DNA of 64,000 nucleotides from positions 1 to 64,000 of the forward strand of contig JAIBBE010000001.1 of assembly GCA_019694835.1 (NCBI GenBank). Reading direction: 5' to 3'. Source of the DNA: Fimbriimonadaceae bacterium. Lineage in GTDB: Bacteria; Armatimonadota; Fimbriimonadia; Fimbriimonadales; Fimbriimonadaceae. This document shows positions 45,706 to 54,312 of this stretch, piece by piece. The notes under the pieces are model-generated. The model saw nothing but the letters and a program-made list of their open reading frames with translations. It had not been told where the DNA came from and did no database searches. The position numbers were made by a program, and so were the translations under genes. How positions within the stretch are numbered: the stretch's first letter is position 1; every line of letters begins with the position of its first letter.

Positions 45706-46143
45706 TCAAACCCGAATGAATTCTGCGATACCAGGTCGAGAACGCAACTCAATCAACTCCAAGTGACCTGGACGCTCGGGCCGGTCGCGCTCACAGCTCA
45801 CGACACACAAGAAGCCAAGCGGTTCGTCATTCGTCGCTCGAAACTGGTGCCACGTTAGAGGCGGAATGTGAACCACATCGTGTGAGTTGACCTCGCTGAT
45901 CTCATCACCCACCATCACTTGTCCACTGCCTCGAATGACCATAACTGCGTGCTGATGCTGGTGGCGTTCGAGCGTTGAGTGTCCGCCGGGCCCGACCTCG
46001 AAGTACCGGAACTCGACCGGCATCTCGCGATCGAGCTGGAGCAGGGTCTGGCGGCTGATCTTATGGAAGTGCGTGCCGTCCTCCTTGTAAGGCAGAACAT
46101 CCACGCCCTCCCATCGAAAGTCATCGGTCTGGCGTCGAATCAT
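45706..46143 (-). CDS. Cupin-domain protein
   Basis: 145 residues, one base from metY. The fold shows VEFRYFEVGPGGHSTLERHQHQHAVMVIRGSGQVMVGDE, with His-rich motif 1, and DVVHIPPLTWHQFRATNDEPLGFLCVVSCERDRPE, with motif 2 His. The CxxxRDRPE-type tail is frequent in small cupins. The opening RQTDDFRWEGVDVLPYKEDGTHFHKISRQTLLQ is shared with a group adjacent to sulfur amino-acid genes. Metal-binding enzyme or sensor; substrate unknown. First gene of a likely four-gene unit with metY, a second cupin and the CoA-binding protein. Confidence 0.87.
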   Translation of the reverse strand: MIRRQTDDFRWEGVDVLPYKEDGTHFHKISRQTLLQLDREMPVEFRYFEVGPGGHSTLERHQHQHAVMVIRGSGQVMVGDEISEVNSHDVVHIPPLTWHQFRATNDEPLGFLCVVSCERDRPERPGHLELIELRSRPGIAEFIRV

Positions 46144-46194
46144 GAGATCGGAAGCCGGATGATACTCGACTCGTTCGGCTTGGCGAAATCGGCC

Positions 46195-47493
46195 TTAGTC
46201 CCCGACCAAACCGTAATTTGAACTCAGGATCGCGTAATCGGCGATGTCAACGCCAGAATCCCCATTCAAATCAGCATTGGTGACCCAGTTACCGTCGCCA
46301 GGCGCTGAACCGTACGAGGCGGATAGTACGGAATAGTCCCCAATTCCGATTTCATTGTCGCCGTCGATGTCGCCATTCTCTAGGGAGAAGTCGACAAGCG
46401 CCGAGCCGCCAGCCAGGGAAACACCGTTGACAGAGCGGCGAAGCCAGTGATCCCCCTTCACGGAAACGTCGACCGTGCCCGTAACCCCCGTGCTGAAGCT
46501 GTAGCTGCCGCCAGGGCCTAGCAGGGCGCCCCGAGAATCGACGATTTGGCCACCTTGCCAAACCTCAAACTGGACCTCCGCACCCTCGACGTCCTCTTCA
46601 AAGTCCTGCAGTTCAACCGTTCCGGAAAGCGTCGCCTGAGCATTGGAGGCGATGGCGATGCTGCGTGGCGTCACGAGGATGCCCTGACCGAACGTGCCGG
46701 TGACCGCAAGCGTCGACGTGCTGAAGCGGGCCGCTTGCCCCACGGGTGAGGCACCATGCCAGTCGATGCCACAAACGTAGAACTCGCTGGAGTTCACGCC
46801 GGGCGCGGCGTCGAACAGAAAGTGGTTGAAAGACCCGCTGAGGTCCACCATGCCCGCCAACACAGGAGGGTCGCCAACCGAGAAACGGGCGACTTTGAAC
46901 ACCCCGGACAGTGCAATGTAACCCACTCCATGGCCGATCTGGAGACCTTCGGCATCGGTGAACGCCTGCGATGAGGTCGCCGAGGCTCCCTGCGCGACTC
47001 CCCCCGCGGTAAACCTCTGGATCCGACTCGCGCCAAAGTTCGCCGTGTAAATCTCACCATTGGGTCCTTCGGCCACACCCTTGTTGCCGACCGTAAAGGT
47101 TGGCTGAAGGTACTCGGCGACGCGCACCCCGTCAGGTCGAACTCGCACCGCGCGCCCATTGGTACTGCCCAGGAGGAGATCGCCATTCGAAGCAAGGTTC
47201 ATGTGCAGCACGAACGTCTCCCCGTGGGGCACGGTACCCAGCGATAGTCCGGATGCTCGGTCAAATGCATACAGCGTACTGCCAAGCTGATCGAGGACGT
47301 AGACGCGATTTGGTCCGACCGCAAGCGCAAACGGAGTCACCAGGTTCGGGTGCGTGAATGACGTGACTTGCGCTCCCGTATCGGTGCGAAAGACATGAAC
47401 GCGCCGAGTGCCAGAGTCGCCAACATACGCCAAGTCGTAGCCGTGAGAAGCCGCAACCCATCCAACGAACAACCCGACAAGAAGCCTTCTCAT
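46195..47493 (-). CDS. Secreted beta-propeller protein with dockerin-type tail
   Basis: 432 residues with a signal peptide (RLLVGLFVGWVAASHG). The first ~270 residues read as a six-bladed NHL/Kelch-like propeller (AYVGDSGTRRVHVFRTDTG, NRVYVLDQLGSTLYAFDRASG, GEIYTANFGASRIQRFTAGG). The last ~140 are a carboxypeptidase-regulatory-like domain (TLSGTVELQDF...GSYSFSTGVTGTVDVSVKG) followed by two dockerin-type loops (DIDGDNEIGIGDYSVL, DLNGDSGVDIADYAIL). The tail matches, in order and wording, the whole mature protein at 24820-25317. No enzymatic residues recognised. Confidence 0.82.
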   Translation of the reverse strand: MRRLLVGLFVGWVAASHGYDLAYVGDSGTRRVHVFRTDTGAQVTSFTHPNLVTPFALAVGPNRVYVLDQLGSTLYAFDRASGLSLGTVPHGETFVLHMNLASNGDLLLGSTNGRAVRVRPDGVRVAEYLQPTFTVGNKGVAEGPNGEIYTANFGASRIQRFTAGGVAQGASATSSQAFTDAEGLQIGHGVGYIALSGVFKVARFSVGDPPVLAGMVDLSGSFNHFLFDAAPGVNSSEFYVCGIDWHGASPVGQAARFSTSTLAVTGTFGQGILVTPRSIAIASNAQATLSGTVELQDFEEDVEGAEVQFEVWQGGQIVDSRGALLGPGGSYSFSTGVTGTVDVSVKGDHWLRRSVNGVSLAGGSALVDFSLENGDIDGDNEIGIGDYSVLSASYGSAPGDGNWVTNADLNGDSGVDIADYAILSSNYGLVGD

Positions 47494-47565
47494 TCTGCAA
47501 CTTAGTTTAGCCGAACGAGGGTCGAGTTTCCACCGCGAAACTCCCAGGTTGGTTGGTCAGCAGCG

Positions 47566-50043
47566 CTACGCTTTCCGGATATCCACCCTGGTGTCCTTCC
47601 AGTGCTGCCCCGGAGCATAAACCGCGGGAAGATAGTAGTTCTCGTGCGTCGCCTTGACCTTTTGGTAGGTGTGCACCGAGTGGTATTTCCCGCCTCCCAG
47701 ATAGCGATCCCACCACCCGTGGTCCACACACAGAACGCCTGGCTTGATCGTCTCTGTGAGCAGCGCCCACAGCTTGTATGAGCCGTTGTGGTTGAAGATC
47801 TCGACCGGGTCACCGTCCTTGATGCCGCGCTTCATCGCGTCGATCGGGTTGATCTCAACGACGGCTCCGCGGTTCAGATTGAGCAAAACGGGGTTGTTCG
47901 AGTGGGTGGAATGGACGCGCCACTTGCTGTGCGGAGTGACGATGCAAAGCGGAAGTTCTTGGTCCTCGAGGGGCAGGTGCGAGAACGCGCCCTTGAACAC
48001 GGGCACTTCCTCGCCAATGCGTCGGAAGACATCCTCTTCTTTATAGAACTCCATGCGACCCGTCTTGAGGAATTCACGCTGAACACCTTCGGGGAATGGA
48101 TAGGCGCGCGGCGGGAACGGCTTATGCTCCAAGAACTGTTCATCGCATCCAACTTCAGGGTCATGGACGTTGAGGCGCACCGGACCTTGCTGGAGTTGCT
48201 CGTAGGTGATGCCCGCTGTCTCTTTGCCGCCATTCTCAAGGAGCATGGCGATGATTTCCGGCTCATCGAAATCAATCTGTTTGTACAGAGCCGGATCAAC
48301 TCTGCGAAGAATCTCCTTGCACATCCAGAGCTCCGTCCGACTGTCGTATTGAGGGCGAACGACCTCCTGCTGAATCTGTAAATACGGATGACACGAAGTA
48401 CCCACCAGTTCCTGCTTTTCCCAGAACGTCGGCGCTGGGAGTACGACATCGCTGTACTCACACGTAGGTGTCATCGAGAAGTCGATCGTAACGAATAGAT
48501 CGAGCGCATCGATTGCTTCCTTGAGCGGCTGGGAAAACTCTGTGACGAGCGGATTGCCGTGGGAGACGAACAGCGCCTTGAACCCGTTCTTAGGAAACTT
48601 GATCTTTGGGTTGATGGTCTCGGTCGGCTTGCCGAGGACAAAGTAGTGCATCGGCACGCCGTTCGGGCGTTTGCCGTCGGGGAACCACCATTTGCTCACA
48701 TCGAGCCGAAAGTGGTGCTGACCCGAGTAGATCGACACCGATTCGCCGGGCTTGCCATGGGCTCCAACCAAAGCCGACAGCAGCAGAATGGAACGGATGG
48801 CGAGGTCGCCGTGCAGCCGGTGATTGATGCCCATGCCGATGATGATCGAACTGGGCCGATTCAGCGCGTATTCCTTCGCGATCTCACGGATCGTCTGGGC
48901 AGGAATGTCGCAGACCGCCGCCACGTTCTCCGGCTTGTACTCGTCCCGCATGATCGTGTCTTCGAGGGTCTGAAAAACAGGGGTGACCTTGACCTTCTGG
49001 GGCTCAAGCTCCCCCTCTCCACTCCGGTGGAGAGGGGGCTGGGGGGTGAGGTCAATCTCGCGCGTCCCTCGAAAAGCAGGCTTGAGAGCTTTCGGCAACT
49101 CAAGCGTGTCCGCGGGAAGTTTGGCCAGCGCATCCGTCGCCTCATCCCAAACCATGAACTCCATGTCCGTCCCCATGCCGACATCGCTGGCCCGAAGTCG
49201 CTGTCCGTTGTCTTCGCGGATGAGGGTCGCGCAGTCGGTGTAGGTGCGCAGGAACTCCCAGTTGATCCAGTTGTTCTCGACCACCGTGTAGCACATCGAA
49301 AGCGCGAGCAGGCCGTCGGTACCGGGATGAATCGGCACCCAGAGATCTGCGCCTTTGGCGGTTTGACTGCAACGCGGATCGATCACGATGATCCGGCAGT
49401 TGTTGCGCTGCTTGGCGATTCGGGTGAGGAATTGGGCGTCGGGAATTCGGGTTTGGAAGATATTGCTCGACCACAAGATCGCGGTCTTCGCGTGGCCCCA
49501 ACTCTTGGTCTCGCACTCGACGCAGTCGATTCCCATCGTGTGGGTGAATCCCATCGAGATGTCGCCGTTGAAGTCATACGCGGTGGCGAAACTCATCCCG
49601 AGCAGGGCCGCCATCCGGACTTGCGCGCCTTTCTGGACGTAGCCAGTGCCCACCACCTGGTTAAACAGCAGCATGCTCTCCGGGCCGTAAGTTTCTCGGA
49701 TGTGGATCATCTTCTGTGCAATGTAGTCGAGGGCCTCGTCCCAGCTTGCTTCGCGCCACTTGCCTTCACCCCTTTCGCCAACCCGAATCAGAGGCTTCTT
49801 GACACGATCGGGCCCATAAATCATGTGCGTCATCGACATGCCCCGCAGACAGCCGCGCGGGTTGTACTCCTCGCATGGATAGTCGGCGGCGGGCTTCAGG
49901 TCGACGATGACGTCGTCGACGACGGTTGCGAGCCAGCCGCATGCGCCGGTGCAATTCGGGCTGTCGGTCGTGCGCACGACGCGCGTTTCGCCAGGGGCTC
50001 GGGTCGAGCCGTTGCGTCCGGGTACGGAAAATCGGGTAGCCAA
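47566..50043 (-). CDS. Molybdopterin-dependent oxidoreductase, NarG-like (type II DMSO reductase family)
   Basis: 825 residues from a TTG start at 50043 with AAGGAGAT 5 bp upstream. There is no twin-arginine signal, so it is probably cytoplasmic. N-terminal Fe-S site: DSPNCTGACGW ... YPCEEYNPRGCLRG; the first ligand position, His in NarG, appears to be Asp here. The Mo-ligand region is AYDFNGDISMGFTHTMG (Asp). Central segments PRCSQTAKGADLWVPIHPGTDGLLAL and MGINHRLHGDLAIRSILLLSALVG bind the pterin; the C-terminal domain has GDPVEIFNHNGSY. A repeat-derived peptide is inserted at ~330-346. No NarH/NarI genes accompany it. The substrate is unknown; a Crp/Fnr gene is divergent from it. Confidence 0.88.
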   Translation of the reverse strand: MATRFSVPGRNGSTRAPGETRVVRTTDSPNCTGACGWLATVVDDVIVDLKPAADYPCEEYNPRGCLRGMSMTHMIYGPDRVKKPLIRVGERGEGKWREASWDEALDYIAQKMIHIRETYGPESMLLFNQVVGTGYVQKGAQVRMAALLGMSFATAYDFNGDISMGFTHTMGIDCVECETKSWGHAKTAILWSSNIFQTRIPDAQFLTRIAKQRNNCRIIVIDPRCSQTAKGADLWVPIHPGTDGLLALSMCYTVVENNWINWEFLRTYTDCATLIREDNGQRLRASDVGMGTDMEFMVWDEATDALAKLPADTLELPKALKPAFRGTREIDLTPQPPLHRSGEGELEPQKVKVTPVFQTLEDTIMRDEYKPENVAAVCDIPAQTIREIAKEYALNRPSSIIIGMGINHRLHGDLAIRSILLLSALVGAHGKPGESVSIYSGQHHFRLDVSKWWFPDGKRPNGVPMHYFVLGKPTETINPKIKFPKNGFKALFVSHGNPLVTEFSQPLKEAIDALDLFVTIDFSMTPTCEYSDVVLPAPTFWEKQELVGTSCHPYLQIQQEVVRPQYDSRTELWMCKEILRRVDPALYKQIDFDEPEIIAMLLENGGKETAGITYEQLQQGPVRLNVHDPEVGCDEQFLEHKPFPPRAYPFPEGVQREFLKTGRMEFYKEEDVFRRIGEEVPVFKGAFSHLPLEDQELPLCIVTPHSKWRVHSTHSNNPVLLNLNRGAVVEINPIDAMKRGIKDGDPVEIFNHNGSYKLWALLTETIKPGVLCVDHGWWDRYLGGGKYHSVHTYQKVKATHENYYLPAVYAPGQHWKDTRVDIRKA
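49008..49056. repeat. Palindromic repeat inserted in the molybdoenzyme gene
   Basis: A 12-bp stem ccccctctccac / gtggagaggggg with TCCG loop (49011-49038) and a flanking ggctggggggtgag. Translated in frame on the minus strand it gives LTPQPPLHRSGEGE. The same hairpin occurs at 9381-9411, which identifies it as a mobile or dispersed repeat and not protein sequence. Confidence 0.88.
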
Positions 50044-50104
50044 CGATGATCTCCTTCGGGTTTTGCCCTTGCTAGTGATTGTCGATGACCTTTCATGCGG
50101 TCGC

Positions 50105-50120
50105 TATGATGGGGATCATA
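50105..50120. promoter_or_regulatory. Fnr/Crp-like operator in the divergent promoter
   Basis: TATGAT-GGGG-ATCATA is a perfect 6-4-6 palindrome, differing by one base per half-site from the Fnr core TTGAT-N4-ATCAA. It lies 62 bp upstream of the molybdoenzyme start and 48 bp upstream of the regulator start, so one bound dimer could control both. Confidence 0.65.
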
Positions 50121-50167
50121 ACTGCGCATCGACTCCTTGCGCAAACTCGCGATAAGGTGATTCGGCC

Positions 50168-50887
50168 ATGATAGTTGACGCTATGTCCCAAACGCCCGAT
50201 CGGCCCTCGAATCTCGGCGTCATTGCTGCGTGCTCGGTCCTCAATGCCTTGACCGAGGCAGAACGAGACCACTTGGCGGGCGAATCGTACATGGCGTTCG
50301 CCGAGCGCGGGGAGCCGATTTGGCTGGCCGGTGCCCCCTCGGAGTTTCTCGCCGTGGTCGGGGTGGGGTTCGTCAAGATGACGAGAACCACGCCGCAAGG
50401 TGCCGAAGTCGCGGTCGAGCTGCTTTGCCCGGGGCAGTGCTTCGGACTTCTCGCCGCCCTCGAAGGTCGCGCGTTTCCGCTGAGCGCCATCGCCGTCACC
50501 GACCTGTGGTATCTCAAAATCCAAACCCGCGTCCTGAACGAGCTTTACAAGGAGAACGTCGCCCTGCGCGATCAGATGCTGCGCACGCTGGCTCCTCGTT
50601 TACGCCGCGCGCACGACATGATGGCGCGGATGAGTACGGGCAAAGTCGAACAACGCATCGCCGCCGTCCTGCTCATCCTTATGGACTCGTGTGGGATCGA
50701 GGTTGAAAGCGGAACCCGCCTCAACGTTCCCCTTACCCGCCAAGATATCTCCGAGATGGCCGGGACGACGGTCGAAACGACCATCCGCGTCATGAGCAAG
50801 TGGCAGAAAGCCAACCTCATCGAAACCGACCACCAAGTCATTACGATCAACAAGCCAGAAGCTTTGCAACGTGCGCTGATCGACTAG
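50168..50887 (+). CDS. Crp/Fnr-family transcriptional regulator
   Basis: 239 residues; AAGGTGA 7 bp before the ATG supports this start. The N-terminal cyclic-nucleotide-like beta-roll (~25-125: FAERGEPIWLAGAPSEFLAVVGVGFVKM; PGQCFGLLAALEGRAFPLSAIAVTD) is followed by the dimer helix and a winged helix with recognition segment LTRQDISEMAGTTVETTIRVMSKW (~187-210). The Fnr four-Cys cluster is absent; only scattered Cys at ~22 and ~98 are seen, so this is not an oxygen-sensing Fnr in the E. coli sense. TVETTIR in the recognition helix is the Fnr/Dnr-type form. It is divergent from the molybdoenzyme and likely controls it. Confidence 0.92.
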   Translation: MIVDAMSQTPDRPSNLGVIAACSVLNALTEAERDHLAGESYMAFAERGEPIWLAGAPSEFLAVVGVGFVKMTRTTPQGAEVAVELLCPGQCFGLLAALEGRAFPLSAIAVTDLWYLKIQTRVLNELYKENVALRDQMLRTLAPRLRRAHDMMARMSTGKVEQRIAAVLLILMDSCGIEVESGTRLNVPLTRQDISEMAGTTVETTIRVMSKWQKANLIETDHQVITINKPEALQRALID

Positions 50888-50962
50888 CGTGGAAGCTCGG
50901 CGAAGCAATCAATGAATTCATCAAGGATGGCAAGGCTCTATTCATGTGACTCCACAAACAAG

Positions 50963-50989
50963 AAATCCCGCCCTATCTGGACGGGATTT
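50963..50989 (-). terminator. Hairpin next to the tRNA-Asn fragment
   Basis: AAATCCCG and CGGGATTT arms with an 11-nt interior. On the minus strand it is followed by CTTGTTTG. It may be the native terminator of the tRNA-Asn gene, now next to the fragment only, or a terminator for the regulator gene read from the left. Confidence 0.4.
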
Positions 50990-51001
50990 GAACCTAAATA
51001 G

Positions 51002-51046
51002 TGGCTGCCGCAGTAGGACTCGAACCTACGACCCGCTGATTAACAG
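51002..51046 (-). other. tRNA-Asn(GUU) 3' fragment, attachment site (att) of island 2
   Basis: On the minus strand, from 51046 down: anticodon loop CTGTTAA with anticodon GTT, stem TCAGC, variable loop, T stem-loop CGTAG GTTCGAG TCCTAC and acceptor strand ending GCCA. The 5' stem GCTGA and all earlier tRNA parts are missing; the sequence to the right is unrelated. It is therefore the distal repeat produced by integration in a tRNA-Asn gene. The integrase begins 160 bp to the right. Confidence 0.87.
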
Positions 51047-51205
51047 TTATTGGTTTTGATGTTCGCAGCTTCGCGCAATCAATCGCCGTCTAGTCCAATT
51101 TGAACCTGAAATGTTCGTGCGTGTTCGTCGGCACCTGGTACAATCCTTCCCAGAACTCTTCCCACTGGAATCATCTGGGAAGAATTATTTAGGAGGAACA
51201 CGAGG

Positions 51206-52405
51206 ATGGCGGCAGGCGGGTCTCGGGGCAGAAGGGCCAACGGCGATGGGTGGGTGTACAAGGATGGAAACAGCTACCGAGTAAAGGTGGCGGCTGGGGT
51301 TGATCCAGTGTCGGGGAAGATCCGATATCGTTCCGCTAGGGCGAAATCACACGCCGAAGCACTCGACGTCTTGAGACGCCTCCAGTCAGAGAAGCTGACT
51401 GGCAAGCTCATGCCCTCCGCCAACCGCACCCTCGGCGGCTACCTCGAAGGCTGGCTGGAGCGAAATGTCAAACCCAACCGAGCCCCCAACACCTATCGGC
51501 AATATGCTTGGATCGTAAACTCCCACGTCATTCCCCACCTTGGCAAGAGGGACATGGACAAGGTGACCAGGCCCGATGTCCAGGCGCTGCTCGCGACCAA
51601 GGCTAAACAGAAGGTCCAGCCTCGCTCCGGAGCAGGATCACCAATCGACAAGACACTGTCACGCTCTACGATGCGGCTTATCCGTGCCATCCTGCATGCC
51701 GCCTATCAGGACGCCATAAGGGACGGCCTAACCGCCCGTAATCCAGTCCAGCATGTGCAATTGCCGCCGGAAGCTCGAAAACCCCCTGCCTTCCTCGATC
51801 CGGACCAGGCAGCGGCGCTCATGAAGGCAGCTCGCGACTCCGATCTGGCCGATCTGTTCCGGTTCATGCTCTCGACCGGGACGCGCATTGGAGAGGCAAC
51901 GGGCGTCCGATGGCAAGATCTTGATCTTGAACGGGGCTTTGTCCGAATCAGCGGCCAGCTCCAACGAATCGATGGGAAACTGACCTATCGCCCTGTGACG
52001 AAGACCAACCAGGATCGCGCGATTCCCATTTCGCCGACATTGGTCGAAGCCTTCAGAACTCTCAGGATTGCCCAGGATGTGAACGACGTGCGCGACGCCG
52101 ACGGGATCGTCTTTCTTAATGCGGAGGGCCGGAAGCTCGACCCCAAGTTCGTGTCGAAGCGGCTCGCCAAAGTTTGTCAAGCAGCCGGAGTACCGGTCAT
52201 TTCTCCCCACAAGCTCCGACATACTGCCGCCACCGTGGCTCTCGCAGAGACGGGCGACCTGCACGGCGTTCAGAAGATGCTGGGCCATCAGCAGGTCGCA
52301 TTGACCGCGAATCTCTATGGGCATGCGACTGCAGAGACGATCAGATCTGTCACGAACTCGATCGAGAAGTCGATTAGCTCTTTGACCCCGATCAGTGATC
52401 CATAG
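51206..52405 (+). CDS. Tyrosine-type site-specific recombinase (island integrase)
   Basis: 399 residues with TTTAGGAGGA upstream of the ATG. An AP2-like arm-binding domain (GDGWVYKDGNSYRVKVAAGVDPVSGK, ~14-39) and a SAM-like core-binding domain (YLEGWLERNVKPNRAPNTYRQY) precede the catalytic domain. Catalytic residues: Arg in STGTRIGEATGVRW (~227), HKLRHTAAT (~334), LGHQQVALTANLYGH (~355, Tyr ~369). Complete triad, so it is likely active. It belongs to the phage/ICE integrase type found in Actinobacteria and Firmicutes as well. The attachment fragment lies just upstream. Confidence 0.92.
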   Translation: MAAGGSRGRRANGDGWVYKDGNSYRVKVAAGVDPVSGKIRYRSARAKSHAEALDVLRRLQSEKLTGKLMPSANRTLGGYLEGWLERNVKPNRAPNTYRQYAWIVNSHVIPHLGKRDMDKVTRPDVQALLATKAKQKVQPRSGAGSPIDKTLSRSTMRLIRAILHAAYQDAIRDGLTARNPVQHVQLPPEARKPPAFLDPDQAAALMKAARDSDLADLFRFMLSTGTRIGEATGVRWQDLDLERGFVRISGQLQRIDGKLTYRPVTKTNQDRAIPISPTLVEAFRTLRIAQDVNDVRDADGIVFLNAEGRKLDPKFVSKRLAKVCQAAGVPVISPHKLRHTAATVALAETGDLHGVQKMLGHQQVALTANLYGHATAETIRSVTNSIEKSISSLTPISDP

Positions 52406-52559
52406 AGGGATCTCTGATGCCGTTCAACAAAGGCCTGGGCGGCAGGGTTAAGTAGCCAGATGCTGCGGAGTACCAGGCGGTGTGCACGAAGATCAGAACT
52501 CTCACACACGTCGAATCAACGCGGTAAGTTGTACCGACTGCGCCGCAGAGCGGCGGACA

Positions 52560-53450
52560 CCAGGCCCTTAGCTCCCCGCCGCCAGAGCGGGCAATCAAAC
52601 CCGGTAAGAGGGTCGTCTTCGCAGCCCACGTCATCGACCAGGCCCAGCGCAATCGCTTCATCATCCCGCCAGCAGTGACCAGTCCCGACCGCCTTCACCT
52701 GAGCCGTAGCTGCTGGCGCGCCCGCGAGACACCCGCCGCCGCGAAGTCGCCAAACACGGCGTCGACCTCGCGCTGAGCATCCGCCATCGGCTCTTCGTCG
52801 ACCGGCTGTCCCTGCGCCCACTTGCCCTTGATTTCGCCCGACGAAATCAGCGTCAGCGAATAGCCCTCCATCGACCACCGCTCCACGTCGTCGACTAGCA
52901 GCGTGCAGACCCCGACTTGCGCGTACGGCGACGCTACAATGGCCGAGCACTGTGAAGCCACCCAGTAGGCAGCCGACGCGCAAATCGAGGAAAGATCGGC
53001 CACCATCGTCTTCTGGGCCGCCATCCGGACATCGTCCGCCAAGCACCCCAGCCCCGAAGACTGTCCGCCCGGCGAGTCAATCAGCAACACGATCTCAATG
53101 ACCTGGTCGTCCACATCGCCATGCGAACCTGCCGCCGCGCAAGGATCGTCGAGGTCCCGCTGGCCATCGACGGAAGGCGTTGAAGCAGTAGGCGCGAGAG
53201 TTCGGTGAACGCGACGCCGTCGATGATCGCGTAAGCCTCCGGTCATCCGCCCGAGGCTGGTGGGCGCCAACCGCGAAGGCATCCAGCGACCGGCGGCCCC
53301 TGCTCATCGACGTAGGCTTCAAGCCCGACCACACCGAGCATCAACTCCCCCGGAACAGACCGGTAAGGCTTTGAGCTGAGCCAGCCCATACCGCTCATCG
53401 ATGCACCAGACCCGGTCCATGGCAAGCGCCCAAGCTGCTTTAGAAGGCAT
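52560..53450 (-). pseudogene. Decayed prophage S49 (SppA/capsid-type) protease
   Basis: The pieces lie in different frames. From the ATG at 53450 (MPSKAAWALAMDRVWCIDERYG), the remains continue as AYAIIDGVA near 53220 and VIEIVLLIDSPGGQSSGLGCLADDVRMAA near 53050. KTMVADLSSICASAAYWVASQCSAIVASPYAQVG, with the catalytic Ser-containing ASAAYWVAS block, comes next. A final fragment is DEAIALGLVDDVG near 52640. At least three frameshifts separate them. Such proteases belong to phage head modules, so this is a prophage relic inside the island. Confidence 0.75.
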
Positions 53451-53472
53451 GAAGCTAAGCAACGATTAGTTC

Positions 53473-54312
53473 TTAGCCCGGGGAATCGAATGGGTCGGTC
53501 CAATCCCATGGCCCGACTTTCTCAACGTCTGGATGGCCCAAGCGCACCGAATCAAGGAAGTACTCTATCTCTCGATTTGCGAGGCTTTCGCCCTCAAAGT
53601 GAACCGGGGAGTCGGTAAACACGCATTCCTGGGCATCACACAATCTTTGGTGCAATGCCACTTCGAGAACTGGAAGGCATCCAGGCACCCCACAATACGC
53701 AATTCCGAATAAGATGTGATCGTATTTTAGTGCAAACTTGTATCTTGGGCAAAGGTCCAAGGGTACGGTTCCCGGTGGCACATGACCAAGCCAATTTCCG
53801 CATTGGTAAACAGCCATTCCTTTGGTAGATGACTCACCGACAAAAGCAACCGTTTGCTTCGGCCAATTTACTCGCTGATAGGCTTGTCGGCAATGCTGCC
53901 TTGGAACCTCGGAAGCTCGGTACTTATGATTGATCTTTAACTTACCTGCAGCGCAGGCTTTGTATAGAATCCACCACGATAACTCGGACCTGACGCAATC
54001 TGGAAGGTCGATAAGTACAGCCTCTCTTCTTGCCAGTCTCACGATAGTGTCTTTGAGGTTATTCTCGAATACGCTCATCCAGCCGTTATTACAGACCTTG
54101 CAGATATCGGCAGCCACGGTCGCTTGCGGAGGTAAAGCCGGCAGATCCGTGAACTCTCCGGTGGCGCCGCTATAGTGCCAGCATGGCAAGTCACTGGACC
54201 TGTGACCCAGTGAGGTTATTAGAGCATCGCCAAAGATGTGCTCCTTCGCTCGTGGGACGCCCTTGCCCCCGAGAATACGTCCGCAAAAGGTGCACTTGCA
54301 TCTCAACTTCAT
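53473..54312 (-). CDS. HNH-endonuclease-like zinc protein
   Basis: 279 residues. N-terminal Cys/His pattern CTFCGRILGGKGVPRAKEHIFGDAL (Cys pair then the EHIF block of HNH-like folds), followed by ADICKVCNNGWMSVFE (second Cys pair with Asn-Asn). This CxxC...EHxxP/F...CxxCN arrangement is the outline of an HNH nuclease with structural zinc, though the metal-binding His of the nuclease core is not fully clear. The C-terminal ~180 residues are unfamiliar and Cys-rich. Base composition looks lower in GC than the core genes. It could be a stand-alone defence nuclease or an island cargo gene. Confidence 0.72.
   Translation of the reverse strand: MKLRCKCTFCGRILGGKGVPRAKEHIFGDALITSLGHRSSDLPCWHYSGATGEFTDLPALPPQATVAADICKVCNNGWMSVFENNLKDTIVRLARREAVLIDLPDCVRSELSWWILYKACAAGKLKINHKYRASEVPRQHCRQAYQRVNWPKQTVAFVGESSTKGMAVYQCGNWLGHVPPGTVPLDLCPRYKFALKYDHILFGIAYCGVPGCLPVLEVALHQRLCDAQECVFTDSPVHFEGESLANREIEYFLDSVRLGHPDVEKVGPWDWTDPFDSPG

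Noticed and set aside
46144..46194. SAM riboswitch for the metY operon
   Set aside because: Only about 50 bp lie before the first cupin gene, too short, with no aptamer features.
48559..50049. 496-residue plus-strand frame over the molybdoenzyme
   Set aside because: Antisense shadow; no recognisable domain.
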